Assembly: GCA_964650945.1 (NCBI GenBank)
Contig: CAZYXU010000057.1
Location: 1 to 19,958, forward strand
DNA: 19,958 bases
Reading direction: 5' to 3'
Source: JAXGPF01 sp964650945
GTDB lineage: Bacteria; Verrucomicrobiota; Kiritimatiellia; JAAZAB01
Below, one piece after another: positions 1 through 8,353 of the stretch (position 1 is the stretch's first letter; each line of letters starts with the position of its first letter). Both the position numbers and the translations under genes were made by a program. A model generated the notes under the pieces. It made no database searches and was not told the origin of the DNA. It saw only the letters and a list, made by a program, of their open reading frames with translations.

Positions 1-161
1 TTCCTGAATTTCAAACCCGGAAGGGGTTGGCGATTTTGCTGCATCTGCTTTGTTGGCAATGGTTCGGAGTATGCGAATACGCCGTCACCCTTGCCGCCGC
101 GCATCTACAGCAAACTTGCCATCTGCCGGATATAGGGTAATATTTTCCCGAAAGGCCCAAG
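1..161. other. leader region upstream of the sensor kinase
   Basis: No convincing gene lies here. Short ORFs in this stretch run on into the kinase in the wrong frame or strand. The kinase ATG at 162 is preceded by a modest AAAGG-like ribosome binding site near 150. A TTGGCA hexamer near 53-58 resembles a -35 box, but no good -10 box stands at the right distance, so I do not call a promoter. Nothing else is seen. Confidence 0.4.
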
Positions 162-3100
162 ATGAATCGGGAACGCATTCTGTTGGTGGAAGACGAAAGC
201 ATCGTCGCCGCCGACATCAAACTCAAACTGGAAAATCTGGGTTACACCGTCACCGGCATGGCGGCGAACGGCGCGGACGCCCTGGCCCGCGCCCGGGCTG
301 ACCGGCCGGATCTGGTGTTGATGGACATCACGCTGGCCGGGCCGATGGACGGCATTCAGACGGCGCGCATCATCCGTGAGGAACTGCATCTGCCGGTGAT
401 TTACCTGACGGCTTGCACCGACCGGAAAACCATCGAACGCGCCTGCATCGCCGAGCCTTTCGGCTTCATCCACAAACCGCTGGACGAACGGGAACTGTCC
501 TCCGGCATCAGCATGGCGCTGTATAAACATGCCATTGAGCGGCAGTTGCACGCCAGCGAGGAGCGCCTGGCGGCGACCCTGGCCAGCATGACGGACGCCG
601 TGATCACGACCAACCCGGACGGGCTGATCGATTTCGTCAATACGGTGGCAGGCGCCCTCCTGGAAAAGCCGCCGGAACAGCTCCGCGGACTCGCCTTGCC
701 GGATTGTTGCACGCTCCGGCCGGCCGAGACCGCCGCGCCCGGCCCGCTGGCCTGGCCGGCCATCATGTCCGCCGCCGATGCGCCCGATGCCGCGGCCATG
801 ATTTTGACCACGCCCGCCGGCCGGCAGCGCCGGATGAAAATCCGGGTGACAGCGATGCGGCGGCCGGATGGCGCCTTAATGGGTTTCACGCTGGTCTGCC
901 ATGATGTGACGGAACGCCAGCAGACCTTGAACGCCCTGCGGCAAAGCGAGCGCAAGTACCGCGCCATGCTGGAAGCCATGCCCGACCAGGTTTACATCTG
1001 CGACGCGGACTACCGCCTGGAATATCTCAACCCCGCCATGGTCCGCCAGCTCAAACGCGATGCCACCGGGGAATTGTGCCATCAAGCCATCTTCCGGCGG
1101 GACAATCCCTGCCCGTGGTGCCCGCGCGCCGCGCTGGCGGCCGGGCGCAGCGCGCAATGCGAAACCACCCGGCCGGATGACGGCCGCACCTTCCGCATCG
1201 CCTGCACCGCCGTCGCCAATGAAAACCGGCCGCCATCCTGCATGCTGATCGTCACGGACATCACGGAAAGCAAGCAGGCGGAACAGGCGCTGCAGGAGAG
1301 CGAAACCCGCTACAAACGCCTGGTGGCCTCGGTCACGGACTATATTTATTCCGTTAAAATCGAGGATGGGCGCGTGCTTGCGACATTTCACGGGCAGGGA
1401 TGCATCGCCGTCACCGGCTATTCCACCGCGGAATACGAAGCCGACCCGGATTTGTGGTTCAAGATGGTGCACCCGGATGACCGCGCCAAGGTCCTGGACC
1501 AGGCGCGCCGCCTGATCGCCGGCGAACCCGCGCCGCCGTTGGAGCACCGCATCATCCACAAGACCGGCAAGATCTGCTGGGTGCGGAATACGTCCGTCAT
1601 CCACCGCGACAGCCAGGGCCGGGTGGTGGCCTACGACGGCCTGGTTTCCAACATCACCGAGCGCAAAATGGCCGAAGAGCAAATCAACGAGCATGCGCGC
1701 AAGCTGGAAATCATCAACCGCATCATCGTGGCCGTCAACAAGGCCGCCACGCTGGCCAACATCCTGGACGAAGCCTTGATATCCGCGCTCGCTTTGCTGC
1801 AATTCCGCGGCGGCTGCGTTTACCTCGTGGATGAAGCCAGCCGCACGGCGGAGATGCGTTGCGTTAACGGCTGCCCGGCCGATTTTATTGCCGAACTGGC
1901 CCGCCTGGATTTGCGCGATCGCCAATATGACAGCCTGTTCGTCGAAGGCCGGGCCGCGTTTGCCGACGACTGCCAGAAGACGGAACCGGATTTTGCGCGC
2001 AAGTGGAAGATTGCCGCCCTGGCGCGTTTGCCGCTGATTTCGCAGGAAAAGATCATCGGGATGCTGATGCTCGCCCATCCCCTGCCCCACCCTTTCACCG
2101 CGGCGGAAAAGGATGTGCTGCTTTCCATCGCCCGCCAGATCGGCACCGCCCTGGCCAAGACGAGTTCGGAACTCGCGCTGCGGGAAAGCGAAAACCGCTA
2201 CCGCACCATGACCGAACAATCGCTGGTGGGGGTGCAAATCATCAAGGACGGCCGGCTGCTTTTCGTCAATGAAGGCTGGACGGAAATTACCGGCTATACC
2301 CGCCATGAGATTGAATCCTGGACGGACCGCGATTTCATCCGGATAATCCATCCGGACGATCAGCAGTTTTTCATGGAGCACCTGCAGAACGAGCAGGCCT
2401 TGACCGCCGGGGATCGGAAGGTTTACGACTGCCGTTTTATCGCCCAGTCCGGCGCCACCAAGTGGGTGGCCCTGCATGTCCGCGCCGTTAATTTCGCCGA
2501 CGGCCCGGCGACGATGGCCATCATCGTGGATATCACCAACCGCAAACTGGCGGAGCAGGCTTTGGCGGCGGCCAACCAGCGTTTGAAATCGCGCGAGGAG
2601 CAATTGCGCGCGATTAACCAGGAACTCTGCGCCGCCAATGACCAGCTCAAGTCCAGCGAGCGGAATTTGATGGCCGCCAACCGCGACAAGGAAATCCTGC
2701 TGAAGGAAATCCACCACCGCGTCAAAAACAACCTCCAGGTGATTTCCAGCCTGCTGAAATTGCAGATTGCGCACGTGGACGATATCCAGGCCCGGCAGGT
2801 AATCCGCGAGTGCCAGAACCGGATCAAGTCCATTGCGATTGTGCATGAGAAACTCTACCAGGCCCCCAACCTGGCCGAAATCAACGTCGGGGAATACATT
2901 CAAAGCCTGACCAAGCACCTTTTCCGCACCTTCCTGGTTGACCCGGAATCCATCAGCATCGAGATTGACGCCGGCGACGTCGCGCTGGGGATTGACAAGG
3001 CCATCCCCTGCAGCCTGCTGATCAACGAATTGGTCTCAAATTCACTCAAATACGCCTTTGCCAGGACCAAGGCCGGGGCGATTTCCATCAAACTCCAAGC

Positions 3101-3308
3101 TGCCGGCGCCAAATATATCCTGGAGGTGGCCGACAGCGGCTGCGGCATTCCCGACGGCATCGATTTCCGCAATACCGCCACACTGGGGATGCAATTGGTC
3201 ATGACCTTCGTCGCGCAACTGGGCGGCGCCATCACGCTGGATAAAAGCCATGGCACGCGCTTTATCATCACCTTCACGGATGAAAAAAAGGCCGTTGCTC
3301 CCGCCTGA
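162..3308 (+). CDS. multi-PAS/GAF sensor histidine kinase with N-terminal receiver domain
   Basis: This is a signalling kinase of 1048 residues, probably cytoplasmic, since no membrane segment is visible. The order is a receiver domain (about 1-120; acidic pair E10/D11, phospho-acceptor D55, T83, K105), PAS (about 131-253), a second PAS (about 264-375), a third PAS (about 380-501, with the VHPDD motif), GAF (about 515-675), a fourth PAS (about 676-795, IHPDD), a coiled-coil linker (about 800-845), HisKA_2 with EIHHRVKNNLQ (H851/H852) and an HATPase_c domain (NELVSNSLKYAF, DSGCGIP, TLGMQLV). HisKA_2 kinases usually phosphorylate a separate response regulator. The receiver at the front suggests input from another kinase or a phosphorelay. 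The second PAS carries C306, C317 and C320 (CX10CX2C), which could bind a metal or sense redox state; that is inference. No cognate output regulator lies nearby. The architecture is clear; the signal is unknown. Confidence 0.93.
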   Translation: MNRERILLVEDESIVAADIKLKLENLGYTVTGMAANGADALARARADRPDLVLMDITLAGPMDGIQTARIIREELHLPVIYLTACTDRKTIERACIAEPFGFIHKPLDERELSSGISMALYKHAIERQLHASEERLAATLASMTDAVITTNPDGLIDFVNTVAGALLEKPPEQLRGLALPDCCTLRPAETAAPGPLAWPAIMSAADAPDAAAMILTTPAGRQRRMKIRVTAMRRPDGALMGFTLVCHDVTERQQTLNALRQSERKYRAMLEAMPDQVYICDADYRLEYLNPAMVRQLKRDATGELCHQAIFRRDNPCPWCPRAALAAGRSAQCETTRPDDGRTFRIACTAVANENRPPSCMLIVTDITESKQAEQALQESETRYKRLVASVTDYIYSVKIEDGRVLATFHGQGCIAVTGYSTAEYEADPDLWFKMVHPDDRAKVLDQARRLIAGEPAPPLEHRIIHKTGKICWVRNTSVIHRDSQGRVVAYDGLVSNITERKMAEEQINEHARKLEIINRIIVAVNKAATLANILDEALISALALLQFRGGCVYLVDEASRTAEMRCVNGCPADFIAELARLDLRDRQYDSLFVEGRAAFADDCQKTEPDFARKWKIAALARLPLISQEKIIGMLMLAHPLPHPFTAAEKDVLLSIARQIGTALAKTSSELALRESENRYRTMTEQSLVGVQIIKDGRLLFVNEGWTEITGYTRHEIESWTDRDFIRIIHPDDQQFFMEHLQNEQALTAGDRKVYDCRFIAQSGATKWVALHVRAVNFADGPATMAIIVDITNRKLAEQALAAANQRLKSREEQLRAINQELCAANDQLKSSERNLMAANRDKEILLKEIHHRVKNNLQVISSLLKLQIAHVDDIQARQVIRECQNRIKSIAIVHEKLYQAPNLAEINVGEYIQSLTKHLFRTFLVDPESISIEIDAGDVALGIDKAIPCSLLINELVSNSLKYAFARTKAGAISIKLQAAGAKYILEVADSGCGIPDGIDFRNTATLGMQLVMTFVAQLGGAITLDKSHGTRFIITFTDEKKAVAPA

Positions 3309-3309
3309 A

Positions 3310-3324
3310 CCCCGGGCGCCGGGG
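3310..3324. repeat. short GC inverted repeat between kinase and hydE
   Basis: CCCCGG and CCGGGG flank a 3-base GCG loop, starting directly after the kinase stop codon. No T-run follows, so it is not a classical intrinsic terminator. It could modestly stabilise the 3' end or attenuate read-through into hydE, or it may be a chance feature of GC-rich DNA. Confidence 0.35.
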
Positions 3325-3352
3325 ACATCACGATCGTTCACCTGGAAAATTC

Positions 3353-4384
3353 ATGAAACGCGCCTTATCGCCGCTCAAGGAACGCCTGTTGCGTCTGCTG
3401 GCCGACGCCGCGCCCGGCGCCGCCGCGCGGCTTTACCGCGCCGCCGACGCCGTGCGCCGGCGCAACATGGGCGATGCGGTTTATGTGCGCGGGATCATCG
3501 AGTTTTCCAACCATTGCGCCAATAATTGCTGGTATTGCGGTTTGCGGGCGGACAACCGCCGGGTGCGCCGTTACACCATGCCAGCCGCGGAAATCCTCGC
3601 TACCGCGCGCCGGCTGGAGGCCAGCCGGCAAACCACCGTCGTCCTGCAATCCGGCGAAGCCCCGGCGTTCGGCGACCGCGAACTGGGCGCGTTGATCCGG
3701 CAAATCAAGGCGGAAACCAGCCTGGCGGTGACCATCTCGGCCGGCAACCGCGCGCGCGCTGTCTACGCTTACTGGCGGGATTGCGGCATGGACCGCTACC
3801 TGCTGCGCTTTGAAACCAGCCAGCCGGCGCTTTTCGCAAGGCTGCACCCGGATTGCAGTCTGGCGGAGCGGTTACGCTGCCTGCATGACTTGCGCGCGCT
3901 GGGCGTCCAGACCGGCGGGGGGTTCATGATCGGCCTCCCGGGCGAAGACCTGGGTATTTTGGCGGACAACATTCTGCTCTGCCGGGAAATGGATTTGGAC
4001 ATGATCGGCATCGGCCCGTTCATTCCCCACCCGGACACCCCGCTGGGGCGGTCGGTCAATGCCTATCAGGCGGACCCGGAAATATTTTTCCGGGCGCTGG
4101 CCGCGCTGCGCATCTGCAACCCGCGCGCCCATATTCCCGCCACCACCGCTTTTGACGCCGTTTTCCCGGGCGAAGGCCGCAACCTGGCATTGCAGCGCGG
4201 CGCCAATGTTTTCATGCCCAACGATACCCCCGCCCCTTATCGCCTGGATTATCAGATTTACCCCGGCAAGCCCTGCCTGCACGAGGACGGGCCGGCCTGC
4301 GCCCAATGCGTCCTGCGGCGCCTGGAACAACTGGGCCGGCCCCTGGGCCAGGGCCCGGGACACTCGATCAAAAAACACCCTTGA
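3353..4384 (+). CDS. hydE: [FeFe] hydrogenase H-cluster maturase HydE (radical SAM)
   Basis: HydE is a radical SAM enzyme that, with HydG and HydF, builds the organometallic 2Fe subcluster of [FeFe] hydrogenase; it acts in the cytoplasm. The 343-residue protein has the usual length. The radical SAM CX3CX2C motif is at C55, C59 and C62, within SNHCANNCWYCGLRADN, which is a typical HydE context. The C-terminus has C308, C316 and C319 (CX7CX2C), matching the auxiliary cluster motif known from Thermotoga HydE. The glycine-rich stretch GGGFMIGLPGE is also typical of the family. BioB or PylB relatives share the fold but not this pair of motifs. The start at 3353 has a weak GGA-type ribosome binding site. 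It lies 44 bases after the kinase gene and 8 bases before the MFS gene. No hydF, hydG or hydrogenase subunit lies in the window, so it sits apart from its partners or they lie elsewhere. Confidence 0.88.
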   Translation: MKRALSPLKERLLRLLADAAPGAAARLYRAADAVRRRNMGDAVYVRGIIEFSNHCANNCWYCGLRADNRRVRRYTMPAAEILATARRLEASRQTTVVLQSGEAPAFGDRELGALIRQIKAETSLAVTISAGNRARAVYAYWRDCGMDRYLLRFETSQPALFARLHPDCSLAERLRCLHDLRALGVQTGGGFMIGLPGEDLGILADNILLCREMDLDMIGIGPFIPHPDTPLGRSVNAYQADPEIFFRALAALRICNPRAHIPATTAFDAVFPGEGRNLALQRGANVFMPNDTPAPYRLDYQIYPGKPCLHEDGPACAQCVLRRLEQLGRPLGQGPGHSIKKHP

Positions 4385-4387
4385 AGG
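4383..4387 (+). promoter_or_regulatory. ribosome binding site setting the MFS start
   Basis: GAAGG overlaps the hydE stop codon and stands 5 bases before the ATG at 4393. It favours that start over the in-frame ATG at 4306, which would lie deep inside hydE and add 29 proline/glycine-rich residues unlike a transporter N-terminus. Confidence 0.6.
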
Positions 4388-4392
4388 CCGCC

Positions 4393-6657
4393 ATGCAAGC
4401 CGGGCCCACATCCGCCAAAATCCTGAGCCACACCGATAAAACCCGCGCCCTGCCATGGTATTACACCTTCCAGGCATCCAACACGGTGTTTGTCCTGCTG
4501 ACCATTTTCGGGCCGGTTTTCCCGCTGTTTATGCACGAGGCGGGATTGAGCAAATCGCAAATCGGCGGACTCCTGGCCATCCCGCATCTCTTCACCCTCA
4601 TGGCTTTGCTGATCACGGGGTTCGTTATCCGGCGCGGCCCCAAGCGCATTTTCATCGTCATGAACACGATGCGTTCGATCATCATCGCCGGGTTGCTGGC
4701 CGTGCCCCTGGCCCGGTCATGGCTGACTCCCTCGCAAACATTCATGGCGGTGGCCGGCATCATTGCCGCGTTCGCCTTTTGCCGCGCCATGGCGGAAACC
4801 GGCTATTTGCCGTGGGAAAAGGAATTCATCCCCGACCGGATTCGCGGCAAGGTTTATGCCGTCAACGGCATCATCTGCGGAATCACCGCCTTATGCACCT
4901 CGCTGGCGGCGGCGCTGATCCTGCGCCGGCTGCCGGGGGTGGCCGGCTATCAACTGCTGATTCTGACCGGCATTGCCTTCAGCCTGGTTTCCGTCTGGGG
5001 CTTGCGCTCCATTCCCGGCGGCCAACCGGCCCCGCCCGTCACGCGGCCCCGCCCCATGCTGGAAGATTTAACGGCGCCGCTGCGCGACCGCAATTTCCGC
5101 CGGTTTCTGCTGGGCAACGGCCTGTTTGTGCTGGCGTGCGGGGTATTCCCGTTTTTGCCGCTGTATCTGCAAATCCAACTCGGCCTGCCGGCGGACAAGG
5201 TGATGATCATGGACATGTCGGTGCGCGGCGGCATTTTACTGACCAGCTATTTCTGGGGTTGGAGCGCGGACCGGTTCGGGGGGCGGCCGGTGGCGATCAC
5301 CGGCATTCTGATGGTCCTGGTCTTTCCGCTGTCATTATGCTTTTTACCCGGCGGATTCCAACCGCTCATCATCCTGTTAGCCGCGCTTTACGGCCTTTAC
5401 GGCATGGCCATCCAGGGCTACCTGGTGGGGCTGACCCGTTACCTGTACGCGGATGCCGTGCCCGCGCGCGCCGGCGCCGGATATTACTCGATCCATTACG
5501 CCGCCGCCGGCATTTGCACGGCCGCGGGCCCATTGCTGGCGGGTTATCTGCTGGATTGCTGCGCGCCGTTGCGGCAGCAGTGGGGGTTTTTCACCATCAC
5601 CCCTTTCACGCCGATGTTGTTGTTGTCCGCCGCATTGTTTGGCGCCGCCGCCGCCATCTGCCGGCGGCTGCGCAGCGTTGACGCCATGCCCACCGGCAAG
5701 TTTCTCTCGATGCTGATCCAGGGCAACCCGTTACTGGCTTTCGGCTCGATTTTGCGTTACCAGTTTGCCTGGAACGAAGATGAACGCATCACCACCACGG
5801 AACGGCTGGGCCGGGCCAAAAACACGGCCAGCGCGGATGAACTGCTGGAATCGCTCCAGGATCCCAGCTTTAACGTGCGCTACGAGGCCATCCTCGCCAT
5901 CGCGCGGTTGCCGGCGACCGCGCAATTGACGGAGGCGCTGGTCGGGGTGCTGCGCGGCCAGGAACCGGATTTAAGCGTGGCCGCCGGCTGGGCGCTGGGC
6001 CGCCTGGGCGATCCGCGCGCCATCCCGGCATTGCAGGAAACCATGCAATCCGAATACGCCCTGCTCCGTTCCCGCGCCGCCCGCTCGCTGGCCATCCTGG
6101 GCGATCAAGCCAGCGCCCCGGCCATGCTGCAGGCCATGCGGGTTGAGCAGCATGATGCCATCAAGGTAGCCTACGCCACGGCTTTGGGCAGCCTGCGCGT
6201 CGCAGCCGCCCTGCCGGACATCCTGGAATTGCTGCGCAAACTAGCGCGCGCCCCGCTGCGCAATGAAACCACGCTGGCGGCGGCCCGCATTTTGTCCTGC
6301 GACCAGCGGTTCACGCGGCTATGGCGCGCCGCCCGCCATGAACCCGGCGCCGCCTGCGCCGCGGCTTTGCAACAGGCCGGGCGGTTGTTCGCCGGCATCC
6401 ATCCGCCGCCAGACCAGCCGCCCGGGGCGTGGCACGAATGCGTCCAGGCCCTGCAAGCCGGGGATTTTAATCAGGCCGCGTCCCGCCTCGAGCTGCTGTT
6501 GCAACGCATCCCCGACCGCCAACTGCCCGCCGCGGCGCGCTTGGCTCTGGATGCATGCCGGCCGGAGCTGGCGCGGCCGGATGGCGCTGGGGTCCGGATG
6601 GAATACCTCATGCTGGCCATCGCCATCCTGCAAAACGCGCCGCACGAAGCCCCCTGA
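4393..6657 (+). CDS. MFS transporter fused to a C-terminal HEAT-repeat domain
   Basis: The protein has 754 residues. About residues 20-430 form a Major Facilitator Superfamily transporter with roughly 12 hydrophobic segments and a short basic loop after the second segment (VIRRGPKRIF). A second-half counterpart is SADRFGGRPVAI, the usual MFS loop signature. From about residue 479 to 633 there are four to five HEAT / PBS-lyase-like helical repeats, for example DPSFNVRYEAILAIARLP, LSVAAGWALGRLGDPRAIP and LLRSRAARSLAILGDQASAP. A further helical tail runs to the end. MFS proteins are normally about 400-450 residues, so the soluble half is an addition, presumably cytoplasmic and used for protein contacts or gating. 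The substrate cannot be read from the sequence. It is probably cotranscribed with hydE (8-base gap), but no functional link to hydrogenase maturation is shown. It ends convergent with the amidohydrolase gene. Confidence 0.85.
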   Translation: MQAGPTSAKILSHTDKTRALPWYYTFQASNTVFVLLTIFGPVFPLFMHEAGLSKSQIGGLLAIPHLFTLMALLITGFVIRRGPKRIFIVMNTMRSIIIAGLLAVPLARSWLTPSQTFMAVAGIIAAFAFCRAMAETGYLPWEKEFIPDRIRGKVYAVNGIICGITALCTSLAAALILRRLPGVAGYQLLILTGIAFSLVSVWGLRSIPGGQPAPPVTRPRPMLEDLTAPLRDRNFRRFLLGNGLFVLACGVFPFLPLYLQIQLGLPADKVMIMDMSVRGGILLTSYFWGWSADRFGGRPVAITGILMVLVFPLSLCFLPGGFQPLIILLAALYGLYGMAIQGYLVGLTRYLYADAVPARAGAGYYSIHYAAAGICTAAGPLLAGYLLDCCAPLRQQWGFFTITPFTPMLLLSAALFGAAAAICRRLRSVDAMPTGKFLSMLIQGNPLLAFGSILRYQFAWNEDERITTTERLGRAKNTASADELLESLQDPSFNVRYEAILAIARLPATAQLTEALVGVLRGQEPDLSVAAGWALGRLGDPRAIPALQETMQSEYALLRSRAARSLAILGDQASAPAMLQAMRVEQHDAIKVAYATALGSLRVAAALPDILELLRKLARAPLRNETTLAAARILSCDQRFTRLWRAARHEPGAACAAALQQAGRLFAGIHPPPDQPPGAWHECVQALQAGDFNQAASRLELLLQRIPDRQLPAAARLALDACRPELARPDGAGVRMEYLMLAIAILQNAPHEAP

Positions 6658-6664
6658 CAGGTTT

Positions 6665-8308
6665 TTATATCTCGCCCGCCAGGCATGCCGGCAAGGCGTG
6701 CCCCGGCAACATTCCCTGGCGCAAAATCCGCCGGAAATTACCGCCCAGCACCTGTATCTTTTCGTTCAGACTCAACCGGGAATGGACGCACCATCCGAGT
6801 TGCGGGCGCGGATCGCGCATGGGCGCATCCGTGCCGAACAAGACCCGGTCGGCGCCGGCATTGCGGCAAAGCCATTCGATCGTCCCGTTGCAGACGGGGG
6901 TCAGAGTGATTTCCGCCATGACATTGGCGTATTGGCGCATCACCCCGGCCGCCGCGCGCGCCGCCGGCCAACTGCCGGCGGCATGCGCGATTAAAAACGT
7001 GGCCGCAGGATAGCGTTGCGCCAGTCTTTCCACCGCGGCATAGCCGCCCGCGTCACCCGCCACGTGCAGCAAACCGTAAAGGCGATGCGCATTGCAGAAC
7101 TCCCACCAGGGCGCATAGCCCGGATCGTCATACGGAATTCCCGCGGTGTGATAGGGTTTCATGCCGCGGCACCCGGCGCGCAGATGCATCTGCGCGCACA
7201 GTGCGCGGATAGCGTCCGCGTTCTGGATGGCCGGATTGCAGGTGGATAAGCCGACGACTTCCTCCGGGTGCGCCGCCGCCAGTTCCTCAATCAAGGCGTT
7301 CCCGGAATCCACGTCCATGCACACGGTTCCATTCCAGCTCATCAAGGCCGTCAAGCGCACGCCCATCCGCGCCGTCAGTTCCCGCATGCCGGGCCAGTCG
7401 CCCTGCCGCATGACGTATTGCTTGCCGGCGGAGTGCAGGCCCGGGTGCAAGACATGCGCATGCGCGTCCAGCACGAGCGCCGGCACGGCGCAGCCGGCGC
7501 GCGCCGCCCGCGCCAGGTCATCCGTTTCCGCGGGCACGTTCGGCGCCGCCGCCGGCCCCTCCCCCAGCAGGCGCCGCAGATTGCCGCCGGCGAAATCCGC
7601 CAGCGCGCCATCCGGCAGCAGCGACCAATCCACGAACCCGCGCGCCGCCCCGGCGGAGTGGCGCGGCAGGCCGGAGCCGAACAGGAGCCGGCGGGCGCCG
7701 AAACGCCCGGCAAAATATTCCACGGCGCGATTGGCCTGGAAGAGGTGGAACTCCATGTGCAGATTGGGGCAGGCTTCCATCAAGGCGGCGGCCAGGCGCC
7801 ATTGTCCCCAGGAGGCGCCCGCCAGCACTACCGGGCAATCGGCGAAAATGCCGCAAAACCGCCGCGCCTGGGCATAGTCGTCGCCCAACTCCGCCAGCGG
7901 GACCAGGATCAAAGACCGCCGCTCATTCAAAGCGCGCGCCAAGGGCTGCCAGCCGGGGTAATCCAGCGGCAGGCCGTGCGTCTTGGGGCGAATGCAGAAT
8001 GCCCGGACGCCCCCGGCCTCCGCCTCGCGCAGCAATTCCGGGGCCGCCGGAAACCCGCCATCCTGGTCCGGCAGCGCCGCCCAGCACGGGAAAAGCTTCT
8101 GGCGGCAATCCGCCAGGTCCGCCAGCAAGCGCCGGTTGCAGAACATCGGGTCATAAAAGGATGCCTGCGCATGTTGCACCAGCGCGCCGGCCAGGCCGAA
8201 ATGCGCCAGGTCATCGAGCAAATGCGCCCGGGTCCAGCGCTCCTCCCGGTCTATTTTCGGAAAAACTCCATAAGACGTCCAACAATCGAAAATCAAAGGA
8301 TTGTTCAT
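6665..8308 (-). CDS. tandem amidohydrolase-2 family protein, N-terminal half degenerate
   Basis: The 547-residue protein seems to hold two Amidohydro_2 (TIM-barrel metal hydrolase) units. The C-terminal unit (about 277-530) has an intact set of likely metal ligands: HAH at H283/H285, H415 (LLHVAG), H442 (LIAHAAGSW) and D494 (FGTDAP). The N-terminal unit (about 5-250) starts with FDCWTSYG in place of the HxH strand and has FGSGLP where the other has FGTDAP; both units end with similar GGNLRRLL / GGNFRRIL segments. The N-terminal unit therefore looks catalytically dead, perhaps structural. Such enzymes hydrolyse or decarboxylate small organic acids or amides; the substrate is unknown here. A GGAGGAG ribosome binding site stands just before the ATG. 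It lies 45 bases after the TIM-barrel gene and is the last gene of the minus-strand run, so the two may share a carbohydrate or organic-acid pathway. Confidence 0.8.
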   Translation of the reverse strand: MNNPLIFDCWTSYGVFPKIDREERWTRAHLLDDLAHFGLAGALVQHAQASFYDPMFCNRRLLADLADCRQKLFPCWAALPDQDGGFPAAPELLREAEAGGVRAFCIRPKTHGLPLDYPGWQPLARALNERRSLILVPLAELGDDYAQARRFCGIFADCPVVLAGASWGQWRLAAALMEACPNLHMEFHLFQANRAVEYFAGRFGARRLLFGSGLPRHSAGAARGFVDWSLLPDGALADFAGGNLRRLLGEGPAAAPNVPAETDDLARAARAGCAVPALVLDAHAHVLHPGLHSAGKQYVMRQGDWPGMRELTARMGVRLTALMSWNGTVCMDVDSGNALIEELAAAHPEEVVGLSTCNPAIQNADAIRALCAQMHLRAGCRGMKPYHTAGIPYDDPGYAPWWEFCNAHRLYGLLHVAGDAGGYAAVERLAQRYPAATFLIAHAAGSWPAARAAAGVMRQYANVMAEITLTPVCNGTIEWLCRNAGADRVLFGTDAPMRDPRPQLGWCVHSRLSLNEKIQVLGGNFRRILRQGMLPGHALPACLAGEI

Positions 8309-8310
8309 CG

Positions 8311-8317
8311 CTCCTCC
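8311..8317 (-). promoter_or_regulatory. strong ribosome binding site of the amidohydrolase gene
   Basis: On the minus strand this reads GGAGGAG, ending 2 bases before the ATG at 8308, with the GGAGG core 4 bases away. It confirms the chosen start. The spacing is on the short side. Confidence 0.6.
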
Positions 8318-8353
8318 GGTCCGGCAATGGGTTGCGGCATTCAGACACGATTA

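Noticed and set aside
53..80. Promoter before the sensor kinase (TTGGCA)
   Set aside because: The best 17-base-spaced -10 candidate matches the consensus at only three of six positions.
876..2918. A 680-codon open frame on the minus strand opposite the sensor kinase
   Set aside because: It mirrors the kinase codons in GC-rich DNA and shows no domain, whereas the plus-strand frame has complete REC, PAS, GAF and kinase motifs.
4455..5681. A 408-codon plus-strand frame inside the MFS gene
   Set aside because: It is His/Arg/Gly-rich and out of frame with the transporter, which has a full hydrophobic pattern.
6653..6666. Intrinsic terminator at the convergent junction (CCTGACAGG then TTTTT)
   Set aside because: A realistic hairpin there has only a 3-bp stem, too short for a working terminator; recorded only as a junction of interest.
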